NCBI GenBank assembly: GCA_002314795.1
Contig: DCHI01000021.1
Location: 1 to 33,557 of the forward strand
Reading direction: 5' to 3'
Origin: Bacteroidales bacterium UBA1756
GTDB lineage: Bacteria; Bacteroidota; Bacteroidia; Bacteroidales; WCHB1-69
DNA: 33,557 bases
The position numbers and the translations under genes are program-made. Below the pieces are notes generated by a model, which worked only from the letters and a program-made list of their open reading frames with translations, was not told the origin of the DNA and searched no databases. This document shows positions 1 to 9,500 of the stretch, piece by piece (positions within the stretch are counted from its first letter, which is position 1; each line of letters opens with the position of its first letter).

Positions 1-34
1 ACATCCCTTGTTTGATGAGAAATTTGGGGGGTCG

Positions 35-42
35 CAAATATA
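35..42 (-). promoter_or_regulatory. Probable Bacteroidetes -7 promoter element for a gene off the left edge
   Basis: Reading the minus strand, this is TATATTTG, an exact match to the Bacteroidetes primary-sigma -7 motif TAnnTTTG, followed by C. It points out of the window, so it would drive a minus-strand gene beyond position 1. I did not find a convincing -33 element. It lies just past the stop of the broken glycosyltransferase fragment. Confidence 0.5.
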
Positions 43-51
43 GTCTGAAAA

Positions 52-462
52 TCAATATGTTAACGTATTATCGCAAAAAAGTGTCAAAGTCAGGAAAGGT
101 GACAAAAAATAATAAAATGACACTTCCGTACATTAGGAAGCCATTTGCTTTTTTCACTGTTTCAATGTTGTCACCAAAAACTTTGATTATTTTGGAAACA
201 AAGTACGGATAGCCGGGAGGAAAGTGGTTGTGCGGGGTGACCTCATAGCCCATAGAGTTGCTGTAACCCAAACCTTCGCTTAATGCTTTTCCTAATGCGA
301 AATAATATATATTGTCTCCGTTATTGTCCAATTTTTCATCATAGATTGATGAATAGTTGGAGAAAAAACGATACTTAGAATAAAGAGTAAACCTAAGATA
401 AAGAATTTGTTTCTTGAAAAATCCTCTATGCGCTGAAGAAAACTTTTATTGTTATTGTCTCG
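52..462 (-). pseudogene. Broken N-terminal fragment of a PMT/ArnT-like glycosyltransferase
   Basis: The minus-strand reading has the hallmark N-terminus of Bacteroidetes GT39/ArnT-like membrane glycosyltransferases: a hydrophobic helix (FFILGLLFILSIVFF), then an SSIYDEKLDNNGDN segment, YYFALGKALSEGLGY and a HFPPGYPYF motif. The family moves sugars from polyprenyl-phosphate carriers onto lipids or proteins outside the inner membrane. The reading frame is broken at a run of six A (363-368): one extra base there would join the helix frame to the GDN frame. A second frame change near 105-115 would extend the hydrophobic reading to a stop at about 52. Only some 130 of about 500 family residues are present, and no ATG fits the 5' end. 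It lies directly behind the FAD/GtrA pair, fitting a sugar-modification locus. The shift could also be a sequencing error, but the truncation could not. Confidence 0.72.
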
Positions 463-466
463 TTTA

Positions 467-2035
467 TTATTTTTTTGTTTCGTGGTATTCTTCTTCTGTG
501 TTTACTGCCCAGATGTTTTCTTTTGATGTAATGCCGTTGCGGATATTGTTGACGGCTTCCATTGCGGTTAACATAGAGTGATCCATATTGTTGTAACGAT
601 GTTGTCCGTTCCGTCCAAGGCAATAGAGATTTTCAATGTTGTCAACAAAATTGCGTACTTTATCTAATTGATAATAAGTTCCGTAATAGGAAGGATAGGC
701 CTTCTTGATTTTTTCTTGTGTGGCATCAATAACGTCATCTTTATCGATGATGTCAATTTTGACCATTTCATCGATGGCCATCTTGATGAATTCATCTTTT
801 GGCATTTCCCACAAGGCATCACCTTCTGAACAGAAATATTCAAGACCGATGAACATTGTGTTTTGATAATCACTGACCATATAAGGTGACCAGTTGTTGA
901 AAATCTGCATCCTGCCCACTTTTACGTCGCGCTCTTGAATGTAAACCCAAGTGTCAGGAACTCGTTTGTCAAATGTCGGAATCTTGGTTGTGTTTTTGAT
1001 TTTCATCTTTTTGACTAAAAGACCGACGGTGATGAAGTCCCTGTAGGGTAAATTAGATGCAATCTCTTTCACATCTTCCGGAATGTCAATGCCTCGGATG
1101 GCCGCAACCAAATCTTTGATAGGCATAGTTGAAAATAGATAGTCGCAAGTGTGGTTCTCAATGCTGTCACCTTTTTTTACGTCAACGGAAGTCACCTTGC
1201 CGTTTTCCACATAAATGGCTGTCACTTCGCTTTCCTTGGTGATTTCTCCTGATTTCTCTATGATGTCATCGGCTACCGTTTCCCACAATTGTCCCGGACC
1301 ATATTTCGGGTAAATAAACTGTTCAATCAGTGAGGTTTCAACATTCTTTTGAGATAAATCTTTTGAAGAATGAAACTTCTTGAAAATCATATCTTTAAGA
1401 ATTGCTGCAACGGAAAGTCCCTTCACGCGTTGCGAACCCCAGTCTGCACCTAATTTTGACGGATGGATTCCCCACACCTTTTCGGTGTAGTCTTCAAAGA
1501 ACATTTTATACAGCGGTTTCCCAAAACGGTTGATGTAAAAGTCTTCCAAAGAATTTTCTTTGCGTTTGACGACGGACGCCCAACAGTATCCCAATCCTGC
1601 GTGGATGGTTCGGAACAGTCCCATATTGTAGAAAGTCTGGAATTTCAAGGAAATAGGATAGTCAAAGAATTTGCGTAGGTAAAAAATACGAGACACTCTT
1701 CCTCGTAACAACATAACGCGATCTTCTTTTTCAGGGTCGCCACCGTCTTTGCTGAATTGTTTGGTCTTGTTGTTCAGTAAAATATCGTCGGATGACGGAG
1801 CTCCTTGTAAGGGCATAATTTTGTTCCACCAGGTCATCACAACATTGCTTTTGGAGAAAAAACGATGTCCTCCAATATCCATTCGGTTGCCTTTGTAATT
1901 GACTGTTTGAGAAATGCCGCCGATTCGGTCCGTCGCTTCAAATACAACTGGATGAATGTCTGTCTTGTCAATGAGCTCGTATGCGGCTGTTAGTCCCGCG
2001 GGGCCAGCACCCACGATAATCGCTTTTTTTGTCAT
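467..2035 (-). CDS. FAD-dependent oxidoreductase, UDP-galactopyranose mutase/protoporphyrinogen-oxidase-like
   Basis: This 522-aa protein starts with a Rossmann dinucleotide-binding motif (VGAGPAGLTAAYEL, residues about 8-21), an acidic end to the second strand (VFEATDRIGG) and a DIGGHRFFSKS segment, as in the amine-oxidase/HemY-like superfamily (COG1232) that includes UDP-galactopyranose mutase. The C-terminal part has an NLYCLGRNGQHRYNNMDHSM segment, the second FAD-contact region with the bound-flavin glycine. Members of this subgroup often sit beside GtrA and polyprenyl-sugar transferases and are thought to modify activated or lipid-linked sugars, but the substrate is not known. It begins 3 bp after the gtrA-like stop, so the two are surely cotranscribed. 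A soluble cytoplasmic enzyme is expected. Family assignment is strong; exact reaction is not assignable. Confidence 0.85.
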   Translation of the reverse strand: MTKKAIIVGAGPAGLTAAYELIDKTDIHPVVFEATDRIGGISQTVNYKGNRMDIGGHRFFSKSNVVMTWWNKIMPLQGAPSSDDILLNNKTKQFSKDGGDPEKEDRVMLLRGRVSRIFYLRKFFDYPISLKFQTFYNMGLFRTIHAGLGYCWASVVKRKENSLEDFYINRFGKPLYKMFFEDYTEKVWGIHPSKLGADWGSQRVKGLSVAAILKDMIFKKFHSSKDLSQKNVETSLIEQFIYPKYGPGQLWETVADDIIEKSGEITKESEVTAIYVENGKVTSVDVKKGDSIENHTCDYLFSTMPIKDLVAAIRGIDIPEDVKEIASNLPYRDFITVGLLVKKMKIKNTTKIPTFDKRVPDTWVYIQERDVKVGRMQIFNNWSPYMVSDYQNTMFIGLEYFCSEGDALWEMPKDEFIKMAIDEMVKIDIIDKDDVIDATQEKIKKAYPSYYGTYYQLDKVRNFVDNIENLYCLGRNGQHRYNNMDHSMLTAMEAVNNIRNGITSKENIWAVNTEEEYHETKK

Positions 2036-2038
2036 AAT

Positions 2039-2467
2039 TTATTTTGCTTTGAATAATATGATTTTACGTGCAAAAAAGTTCCAAAAGAATACCAGAATGG
2101 TGGATATGATTTTGGAAATCATATAATGTATTGATAACAAATCTGTCGATACATACATAATGAGCGTGTTCAGTCCTAATCCGATAACGCCTATGAGAGC
2201 AAATACTAAGAATTCAAGTAGTCGATTGGATAATTTGCCGTTGTTAAATACCCACGAGATGCTTAACAAGTAATTGACGGTAAGGCCGAGAATGAATGAA
2301 ATGGTTGCAGAAAGAAGATAGTGTAAGCCAGCAAATTCAGTGAGTGCATAAAGCGCACCGTAGTCAACAACAAATGCCGCCCCGCCAACAAAACCATAGC
2401 GAAAAAGCTGGACAATGGTTCCTTTGGCTTCCCCCATAAAAAGTGATTTGATTTTTTGGATAATCAT
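2039..2467 (-). CDS. GtrA-family polytopic membrane protein
   Basis: The protein (142 aa) has four hydrophobic segments and the family opening QLFRYGFVGGAAFVVDYG followed by LLSATISFILGLTVNYLLS. GtrA proteins are small four-helix inner-membrane proteins believed to flip or help transfer polyprenyl-phosphate-linked sugars for surface glycan modification. An in-frame TTG start at 2560 would give 173 aa, but the promoter -7 element at 2568-2575 places the transcript start at about that codon, and the extra 31 residues do not look like GtrA. I therefore chose ATG at 2467, leaving a leader of about 90 nt. The FAD oxidoreductase follows after 3 bp, and the glycosyltransferase remnant lies next, suggesting a once complete sugar-transfer locus. 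Confidence 0.88.
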   Translation of the reverse strand: MIIQKIKSLFMGEAKGTIVQLFRYGFVGGAAFVVDYGALYALTEFAGLHYLLSATISFILGLTVNYLLSISWVFNNGKLSNRLLEFLVFALIGVIGLGLNTLIMYVSTDLLSIHYMISKIISTILVFFWNFFARKIILFKAK

Positions 2468-2567
2468 TGATGTGTTATGTTTTTTCAAGAAAAATAAATT
2501 GACAGTACGCTTATTTGTCTGGATATGAGTGTTTTCGTTAAAAAATAGCGTTGGTTGCAAAAGTTTG

Positions 2568-2575
2568 CAAATCTA
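2568..2575 (-). promoter_or_regulatory. Bacteroidetes -7 promoter element for the GtrA/FAD operon
   Basis: Minus-strand TAGATTTG followed by C matches TAnnTTTG exactly. It lies between the end of the universal stress gene (2600) and the GtrA start and faces GtrA. The predicted start of transcription near 2560 decides the GtrA start codon at 2467. No clear -33 element was seen. Confidence 0.65.
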
Positions 2576-2599
2576 CATTTTTTTGGAATCAAATAATAA

Positions 2600-3430
2600 T
2601 TACGTGCAAAGTACATAGAGGTCGTCGCGCTCGTTAAGACAGAGTACGGGTACTTGGTACGAATTGGCAATCAAGTACTTTTCGTGCGTGCCAAACAGAA
2701 TGTCAATCAGCGTTTTATACGATGTCGTCATCGTAACCAAAACGGAGGCATTGAACTCGTTGGCGTGACGTAGTGCGTAGTGGTCCAAATCTTCCTTCTT
2801 TGGAACGATGTTTTTCTGTACGGAGTTGATTTCTAAGTTGCTATAAAGTTTGTCAACGAAATCAAGATTGGCAGTCACTTTTTCTTTCAGAAAATCATCC
2901 TTGTATTGGTTGTAAAGCACGTGGACGGTGGCGCCACCGAAACGGTTGAAATAACCCGCCCACAAGGCCTTCTCCTTCTCCTGTCGGTGAATGTCGATGG
3001 GCAACAGAACGTTTTGCCACTTTTCATCGCGAGGGCTCTCTTTTCCTACTGTCATAACGGGAAGCCGCGACGGTGCAATGAATTTCAGTGCCTTCTTCCG
3101 ATTGAAAAAGGTTTCATCCCGTTTGCTTGAAACTCCGATGACGTACATTATGGCGTTGATGCGTTCGGCGAAATGATGGAGCAGATGTGGCTGGAAACTC
3201 TCGTCTGAAATGGTGATTTTGACCTTTTCAGAAAAATCATCCACGATTTGTTTGAACGCATCGTTCGCTACGCGAAAAGCAGGAAAATGTCGGTTGAAAG
3301 AAAAACGGGTGACGATGTGGAGTGAAGCCCCGAACACCATTGCCAAGGTGGCGGCGTGCCGTACAGCCGAATTGCCGTGGGCAGTAAAGTCCGTCAGAAC
3401 AATGATGCTCGTCTGTTTTTTTTCTTCCAT
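2600..3430 (-). CDS. Universal stress protein, tandem UspA domains
   Basis: This protein of 276 aa opens with TSIIVLTDFTAHGNSAVRHAATLA, the beta1-alpha1 of a Usp domain, and has a second Usp-like half from about residue 140 (NVLLPIDIHRQEKEKALWAGYF). Double-domain Usp proteins of this length are usual in Bacteroidetes. They are cytoplasmic nucleotide-binding-fold proteins linked to stress survival; the typical ATP-binding G-x2-G-x9-GS/T loop is not clearly preserved here, so ATP binding is uncertain. The ATG at 3430 overlaps the tsaB stop by one base (TGATG), which supports translational coupling and argues against the in-frame TTG one codon upstream. It is the last gene of the pgi-aqpZ-tsaB operon. 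No terminator was seen after it. Confidence 0.85.
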   Translation of the reverse strand: MEEKKQTSIIVLTDFTAHGNSAVRHAATLAMVFGASLHIVTRFSFNRHFPAFRVANDAFKQIVDDFSEKVKITISDESFQPHLLHHFAERINAIMYVIGVSSKRDETFFNRKKALKFIAPSRLPVMTVGKESPRDEKWQNVLLPIDIHRQEKEKALWAGYFNRFGGATVHVLYNQYKDDFLKEKVTANLDFVDKLYSNLEINSVQKNIVPKKEDLDHYALRHANEFNASVLVTMTTSYKTLIDILFGTHEKYLIANSYQVPVLCLNERDDLYVLCT

Positions 3431-4209
3431 CAATGAAGTCCTTTTACAGTGGGTTTTGCTGCTACATAGTCCTTTCCGTAAAGCGGGTCGAAATAGGCCA
3501 CGTCTTCAAACTGTTTGTTGAGGAATTTGTCAAGAGCGATGCTGGCCATAGCACGGGCGGAAATAGGGGAGGAAACAAAGATGGCATTCGGGTTGTTTTC
3601 GTACAATGGCTTGCATTTTTCGGCACCGTTGCCACAGAAGACCACCTTTTGTCCTTTTAATAATTCAGTGAAAGTTTCTTCATTAACGACAACAGCTTCA
3701 ACTCCTTTCTTTTCAGTAAGTTGCATATCGTAAAGTGCTGTAAAAACTTCCATCCGACGGGCATCAAGCAGGGGACAGAAGAGGGTGTCGTCAGCAAATG
3801 ATTTCTCATTTTGTGCTCCGGACGCAATGATTTGCAAAGTGGGGACGGCAATGAGCGGTTTGTCTAATGAGTAGCAAAGTCCTTTGGCTGTGGAGGTTCC
3901 GATGCGAAGTCCCGTATAGGAACCAGGCCCCATACTGAGGGCGATAGCGTCTATTTCCTCCGGTTTGCGCCCCGCCTCTTTCAACACTTCTTCTATGAAA
4001 GGAAGCAGTGTTTTGGCGTGCGAATGTCCGTCCGTGTTTTCACGGTAGGCCAAAACTTTGCCGCCGTTCGTCAGCGCGACGGAACAGATTTCGGTGGTTG
4101 TATCGAAGCAAAGAATGTTGGTGGAAAGAGGCAGCTCCGTTCCTTTCAACGATTGCTGGAGTTTTTGGATTTGAGAAATCTCTCCAGTGGCTTGTGTGAT
4201 GATTTCCAT
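3430..4209 (-). CDS. tsaB: TsaB, tRNA threonylcarbamoyladenosine (t6A) complex subunit
   Basis: From residue about 31 the protein reads ILCFDTTTEICSVALTNGG, then HSHAKTLLPFIEEVL and ALSMGPGSYTGLRIGTSTAKG, the conserved ASKHA-fold signature of TsaB/YeaZ. TsaB pairs with TsaD and TsaE to make the t6A37 modification of ANN-decoding tRNAs in the cytoplasm. The family normally begins within a few residues of the first strand; here the only ATG gives an extra N-terminal stretch of about 29 residues rich in Gln, Glu and Leu. No Met or convincing alternative start lies closer. The stop overlaps the following universal stress gene, and aqpZ ends 10 bp upstream, so it is inside an operon. Confidence 0.92.
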   Translation of the reverse strand: MEIITQATGEISQIQKLQQSLKGTELPLSTNILCFDTTTEICSVALTNGGKVLAYRENTDGHSHAKTLLPFIEEVLKEAGRKPEEIDAIALSMGPGSYTGLRIGTSTAKGLCYSLDKPLIAVPTLQIIASGAQNEKSFADDTLFCPLLDARRMEVFTALYDMQLTEKKGVEAVVVNEETFTELLKGQKVVFCGNGAEKCKPLYENNPNAIFVSSPISARAMASIALDKFLNKQFEDVAYFDPLYGKDYVAAKPTVKGLH

Positions 4210-4219
4210 AGTGGTTCAA

Positions 4220-4936
4220 TTAGGCGTTGGCGTCCTTCTCTTCAATTTCCGAAAGTTGTTGTTCTTCAGGACGTTCAAAAAATTTCCAGCAGATGGCCGC
4301 GAGTCCGGCTCCGACGAGTGGCGCCAAAACAAAGAGCCAGATTTGCTGCAACGGAGCGCCACCGTTCAGAACGGCTGGAGCAAGAGAACGTGCCGGATTG
4401 ACGGAGCAATTGGTGACGGGAATCGTTACCAGATGAATCATCGTGAGGGCAAAGCCAATGGCCACGCCGCTCAAACTGGCGTGCGCCTTGGATGAGGTAG
4501 CTCCGAAGATAACCAAGAGGAAAATGAATGTCATCACTAACTCAATGACGGCGGCCTGTTTGAAATTGAAAACTCCTAATTTTAAAGGATCTATTTCATT
4601 GCAAGCCAATCCTTTGGGCGTTCCCGCGATGACAGAAAGAATCAGTGCCCCAATAAAAGCACCCATTACTTGGGCAATGACGTAGCAGAGGGCGTCCTTT
4701 CCCGAAATCTTTTTTGCTATCCACATACCGAAAGTGACGGCGGGATTGATGTGACATCCCGAAATCGGTCCGATGGCATAAACCATCGTCATCACGGCCA
4801 AACCAAATGCTAACGAGATTCCTGCAAAACCAATTCCATAAAGACCAAACAGGTTTAAACCAGCAAGAACGGCACTTCCGCAACCAACCAATACCAGAAC
4901 CATTGTTCCAATCATTTCTGCTACGTATTTTTTCAT
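4220..4936 (-). CDS. aqpZ: Aquaporin, AqpZ-like water channel
   Basis: The 238-aa polytopic protein belongs to the MIP family and has both NPA boxes (residues 64-66 in HINPAVTFG, and 180-182 in SVNPARSLAP) in half-helices between six membrane segments. Comparing with known aquaporins, the selectivity filter reads F44, H168, C177, R183. Phe and His mark a water-selective rather than a glycerol channel, and Cys at the third place resembles AQP1 rather than the Thr of E. coli AqpZ. It sits between pgi (27 bp upstream) and tsaB (10 bp downstream) in one operon; no functional link to those genes is evident. A charged C-terminal tail (EEQQLSEIEEKDANA) is likely cytoplasmic. Confidence 0.94.
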   Translation of the reverse strand: MKKYVAEMIGTMVLVLVGCGSAVLAGLNLFGLYGIGFAGISLAFGLAVMTMVYAIGPISGCHINPAVTFGMWIAKKISGKDALCYVIAQVMGAFIGALILSVIAGTPKGLACNEIDPLKLGVFNFKQAAVIELVMTFIFLLVIFGATSSKAHASLSGVAIGFALTMIHLVTIPVTNCSVNPARSLAPAVLNGGAPLQQIWLFVLAPLVGAGLAAICWKFFERPEEQQLSEIEEKDANA

Positions 4937-4963
4937 TTTGGATAATTTTTAAAAGATTGTTTA

Positions 4964-6292
4964 TTAATAAGTTAATGTGTTTTTTTGAAATTGTTCTTTT
5001 CCTAACAAACGGAACATATTCTTTTTGTATGCCTCTACACCGGGTTGGTTGAACGGATTGATTTGCAGCAGGTAGCACCCGACGGCACAGCTAATTTCAA
5101 AGAAATAGATAAGTTCGCCCAGGTTTTCTTCTGTAATAGACGGAATGACAATGCGCAGATTCGGGACGCCTCCGTCAATATGGGCCATCCGAGTGCCCGT
5201 TTCTGCCGTCAGATTGATTTCGTGTATCGGTTTGTCCTGCAAATAGTTGAGTTTGTCAATGTTTTGTTCGTCCCACGGAATCGCGACCGTATGATTGGAC
5301 TTTTCGACGGAAATAACGGTTTCAAAAAGCACTCTTTCACCTTCCTGAACGAATTGTCCAAGTGAGTGGAGGTCGGTGGAAAAAATGCAGCCCGCCGGGA
5401 AAATCCCCTTGTTCTCTTTTCCTTCGCTTTCGCCGAAAAGTTGTTTGTACCATTCAATGAAATAGAAAAGGCGCGGTTCGTAAGCAACCATCAATTCAAC
5501 CTTTTTCCCATTGTTGTACAGATAGTTGCGGATGATGGCGTATTGAAGGGCAATGTTGTTTTCCATATTGGTGTTGGAAAAAAGCTGTTCCTTCATTTGC
5601 TCGGCGCCTTTCAGCAGAGCGCGAATGTCGTGTCCCGCAACGGCAATCGGTAGGAGGCCTACGGGTGAGAGTACGGAGTAACGGCCTCCCACACTGTCCT
5701 CGATGACGAAAGTGTCGTACCCTTCTTGTGTGGCCAACTGTTTCAGCGCACCTTTGGCTTTGTCGGTGACGGCGACAATACGTTTTTGTGCTTCCTCTTT
5801 TCCGTACTTCTTTTCGCAATGTTCTTTAAAAATGCGGAAAGCGATGGCCGGTTCGGTGGTCGTTCCCGATTTGGAAATGACAATGATGGAGTAGGATTTT
5901 TTATCTAAAACTTCTTTTAAATCAAAAAGATAGTCTTCGCTAATGTTGTTTCCTGCAAAAAGGATGGTCGGTTTTCCTAACTTCGCATCTTCCAAGCAGA
6001 AATGCGGTTTGAGTGCCTCAATAACGGCGCGGGCTCCCAAATAAGAACCGCCGATGCCAATCACCACCACCACTTCGGACTGTTCGCGCAGGCGGGCAGC
6101 GGTTTTTTCAATGGCGCTCAGTTGCTCTGTTCCCGTTTCCGGAAGGTCAAGCCATCCCAAAAAGTCGTTGCCGGCACCATTCCGCTCAATGACTTTCTGA
6201 AAAGCTGTCCGTACTTTTTCTTTTTCTTCAATAAAAAGATTGGCGGGAATAAACCTGTTAGCCCCGTCGTACTGAAAATGTATGTGTGTCAT
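4964..6292 (-). CDS. pgi: Glucose-6-phosphate isomerase
   Basis: The protein of 442 aa interconverts glucose 6-phosphate and fructose 6-phosphate in glycolysis and gluconeogenesis. It has the sugar-isomerase motifs VVVIGIGGSYLGARAVIEAL and IVISKSGTTTEPAIAFRIF (the SIS phosphate-binding Ser/Thr cluster), plus DSVGGRYSVLSPVGLLP, all diagnostic for bacterial PGI. The length fits the short bacterial class of about 445 aa. An in-frame TTG two codons upstream exists, but ATG at 6292 is preferred. It is the first gene of a minus-strand operon with aqpZ, tsaB and a universal stress gene, with a matching promoter -7 element at 6326-6333. It is divergent from the adhesin gene. Confidence 0.97.
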   Translation of the reverse strand: MTHIHFQYDGANRFIPANLFIEEKEKVRTAFQKVIERNGAGNDFLGWLDLPETGTEQLSAIEKTAARLREQSEVVVVIGIGGSYLGARAVIEALKPHFCLEDAKLGKPTILFAGNNISEDYLFDLKEVLDKKSYSIIVISKSGTTTEPAIAFRIFKEHCEKKYGKEEAQKRIVAVTDKAKGALKQLATQEGYDTFVIEDSVGGRYSVLSPVGLLPIAVAGHDIRALLKGAEQMKEQLFSNTNMENNIALQYAIIRNYLYNNGKKVELMVAYEPRLFYFIEWYKQLFGESEGKENKGIFPAGCIFSTDLHSLGQFVQEGERVLFETVISVEKSNHTVAIPWDEQNIDKLNYLQDKPIHEINLTAETGTRMAHIDGGVPNLRIVIPSITEENLGELIYFFEISCAVGCYLLQINPFNQPGVEAYKKNMFRLLGKEQFQKNTLTY

Positions 6293-6325
6293 ATCCAATG
6301 ATTTCTATTTCAAATTTTAAGGGCG

Positions 6326-6333
6326 CAAAAGTA
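6326..6333 (-). promoter_or_regulatory. Bacteroidetes -7 promoter element for the pgi operon
   Basis: Minus-strand TACTTTTG followed by C matches TAnnTTTG exactly and lies 34 bp upstream of the pgi ATG. It forms a divergent pair with the adhesin promoter at 6439-6446. Confidence 0.65.
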
Positions 6334-6438
6334 CGATTTTAGTTTGTATCATTAGCCCTTTTTATGTGCTTTTTCTATTTTGTAAATAGGTTTCTGATTT
6401 TTTATGAAAAAGGGTGAGAAGCCAATCATATTTTCTCG

Positions 6439-6446
6439 TACTTTTG
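6439..6446 (+). promoter_or_regulatory. Bacteroidetes -7 promoter element for the giant adhesin gene
   Basis: TACTTTTG followed by C matches TAnnTTTG and is 101 bp upstream of the chosen ATG at 6547. The leader contains a six-codon ORF (ATG at 6513) whose role, if any, is unknown. Confidence 0.6.
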
Positions 6447-6546
6447 CACACTTTTTTATAAAATGAGTAAAATAGTCTATTTGATATTTATTTTGCTGAT
6501 TTAGAAATATTTATGAGAAAATTTGAAAAGTAATATTGCAATAGTT

Positions 6547-9500
6547 ATGAACAAAAAGAGACTTTTTTCATCCTCTTTCCGTTTTGCTTTGTGTCAAAGC
6601 AGACCGATGATTTTGTTAGCCGCTCTGTTGCTCTTGTCGGTGACTACTGTTTGGGCTGTTCCCGTGGCTGATTCGGTTCCCGAATATGTAATCTCGACCA
6701 AGTACGAACGCGACTTTGAGAGCGATTCTGCAACGGCCTGGAATGTCCGTGGCATTCTTCCCGAAGGTTGGACTTTTATGTTTTCGGGTACGGATACCGC
6801 GCTCGCCCCCCACGTTTCCGCTGATTATAGCACGACCGGCAACGCGATTTTGATGGCATCCGGCAATGATGCCGCTTACGGAGAAAGCAACGTGGTGATC
6901 CTTCCTCAAATTACGATTCCGTTGGAAAACCTCACGCTGACGTTTTATTCCCAGATGGAATCCGGCAGTCGTGGACGTCTTGAATTCGGTTGTGTCTATC
7001 AGGAAGGTGACTCACTCGTTTTCCAGTCTTTTGTCTCCTATTCCAATACGCTTTCTCCGATGGAGCACACTTGCTATCTCCGGACATTTGCTCCCTATCC
7101 AGCTAATCATCGTCTTGCGTTCCGCTGGAAAAACCAGGATTCAGCAGCCCATTGCAGCATTGACAATATCCTCTTAGATTCAATTCCGTATTGCTATGTG
7201 CCGTCGAACGTCACGGTTCCATACGTTAATGAAAATTCGGCTCAGGTGACTTGGACGCCCGGCTGGAACGAGCATACCTGGCGCGTCGTCTATTGTCCCG
7301 CCGGTCAGTCTCCCAGCGGCGTTGTTCCTACCACGGTGAACACTCCCTCTTTTGTTATTACGGGACTTCAGCCAACGGCAAGTTACGATGTTTATGTGCA
7401 GGCAGTTTGCTCCGGCGGTACTTATACCGAATGGACTTCCGCTACGACTTTTACCACACGCTGCTCGTTGAGACAGGTTCCTTTTATGGAAACCTTTGAC
7501 TCCCATCCGGCAACGGCTGCGATGTCCCCGGGTACTGTTCCCGATTGCTGGGAAATTGTTTCTTCTGCTACCGACCAGGGTCATTATCCGCACGTTACCA
7601 ATACGCAAGGTTATATTATCGAAGGGAATAGTGTTGTGATGTATTCTTCTTCACACGCTTCGTTCGGAGCTTCCAACTATTTGGCATTGCCTCGTTTCTC
7701 TAATGATTTGAATGGGACTTCCTTCTCTTTCACTGCTTATCAATATACTGGAGCTCCCAATTACCGTTTTACTTTCGGTTATTTTGTAAATGATTTGAAT
7801 CCGTCGTCTTTTGTCGCTTTGGAAAATGTCCCCGTTCAGGCGACTCCGTCCAAGTTTACCTATTCATTGAATGGACGAGGCATTCCGGAAGGAGCACAAC
7901 TTGCTCTCCTTCAGCAAGGTGGAGTCGGAACGGGATTTTATACCATCACAGTTGTCGATTCCATTTCCGTGGATTTCCTTCCGTGTGCGCCCGTTACCGA
8001 CATCCGTACTTCGAACGTGATGATGACGTCGGCTCACGTGGAATGGACGCCCGCCGCTTGGGAACAAGCTTGGCGCGTTGAATATGGTGAGACGGGATTT
8101 GCTCACGGCACGGGTATTACCGTGAGTACAGACACCCCTGCCATTGACTTGGAATTTTTGACCGGTGAAACCACCTACGATGTTTATGTTCAGTCGGTTT
8201 GTGATCCCGATAACCTTAGCGATTATTCAGAGCCCGTCTCTTTCTATACCTATTGTTCTGTTATGGGTGATACGACTGTTGCTACTTCTTGTGATTCAAT
8301 GAGTTGGCGTAATCATATCTATTATGAAACGGGTACTTATTTTGATACTGTCCCTCGTGTCGCCGCTTGGCAGTGCGATAGCATTTATACGCTCGATCTT
8401 ACCATAAACCGTAGTGTTTATCGCGAAGATACGTTGGTGATTTGTCAGAACCAACTTCCTTACCAATGGGGCGATACGACATTTGAAGTTGGTACTACCG
8501 ATACCAATATCGTTTTCAAATACACCTCTTCTCTTGGATGCGATAGCATTGTGGCTTTGCAACTTTATGTAAATCCTTCTTATTCACTGCATTTTGAAGA
8601 TACTATCTGCGAACAAGATCTTCCATACATTTGGAATGATACCATTTTCCCGATTGGAACGCCGACTGGAAATTATGTTTTCCGTTACGCATCTGTGTTG
8701 GGCTGCGATAGCATTGTGAACCTGCATTTGGTCGTGAATCCCGGTTATCAACAGTTGGAATTGCTCCAGGTTTGTGAACACGAATTCCCCTACACGTGGC
8801 GCGATACCACTTTTGAAGAGGGAACGGAAAGTGGTGTCTTTACTTTCTCTCGTCAGTCTCAATGGGGTTGCGACAGCGTGGTGACGCTTGCTTTGGTTGT
8901 TACTCGTTCTGCTACAACAATCTATGAAGATACCATTTGCAAAGATGAACTTCCGTATGTTTGGCGCGATACGATTTTTATGCCAGGAACCACATCCGGT
9001 TATTTCTATTTCCAAGGTTCTTCTTCTATGAATTGTGAAAATACCGTGTTGCATCTTGTCGTGGGCGGGATGGAACAGGACATCGCGCATCCGGACACCG
9101 TTCGCATTTGCAGAAACGAATTTCCATACGTCTGGCACGGAAATCTTGCTGATGTCACCTTCCAGTCGAACATTACCCGTGGACTTCGTCGCGTGACCAC
9201 GACGGGTGGCGGCTGTACCGACATCAATTATCTTTTTATAGATATATTGGAAACCTCCGATGTGGAAGTCTCTGAAACGATTTGTAGCTCGGAACTTCCT
9301 TATACAACGCACGATACAACATTCGCCGTTGGTACTACTTCAGGTACATATTTTGTCCAACGTCCGTTGGCGTCTGGCTGTATCAATCACACGACCATTC
9401 ATCTGACGGTAAATCCTTCCTACCAAATTCACGACACGTTAGTCCTTTGTAGCAGCGAGTTGCCGTACCGCTGGCGCAACGAATGGTTGCAGGTGGGAAT

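Noticed and set aside
6513..6533. Six-codon upstream ORF in the adhesin leader
   Set aside because: It is too short to judge and no regulatory feature such as a run of one codon or competing hairpins is visible.
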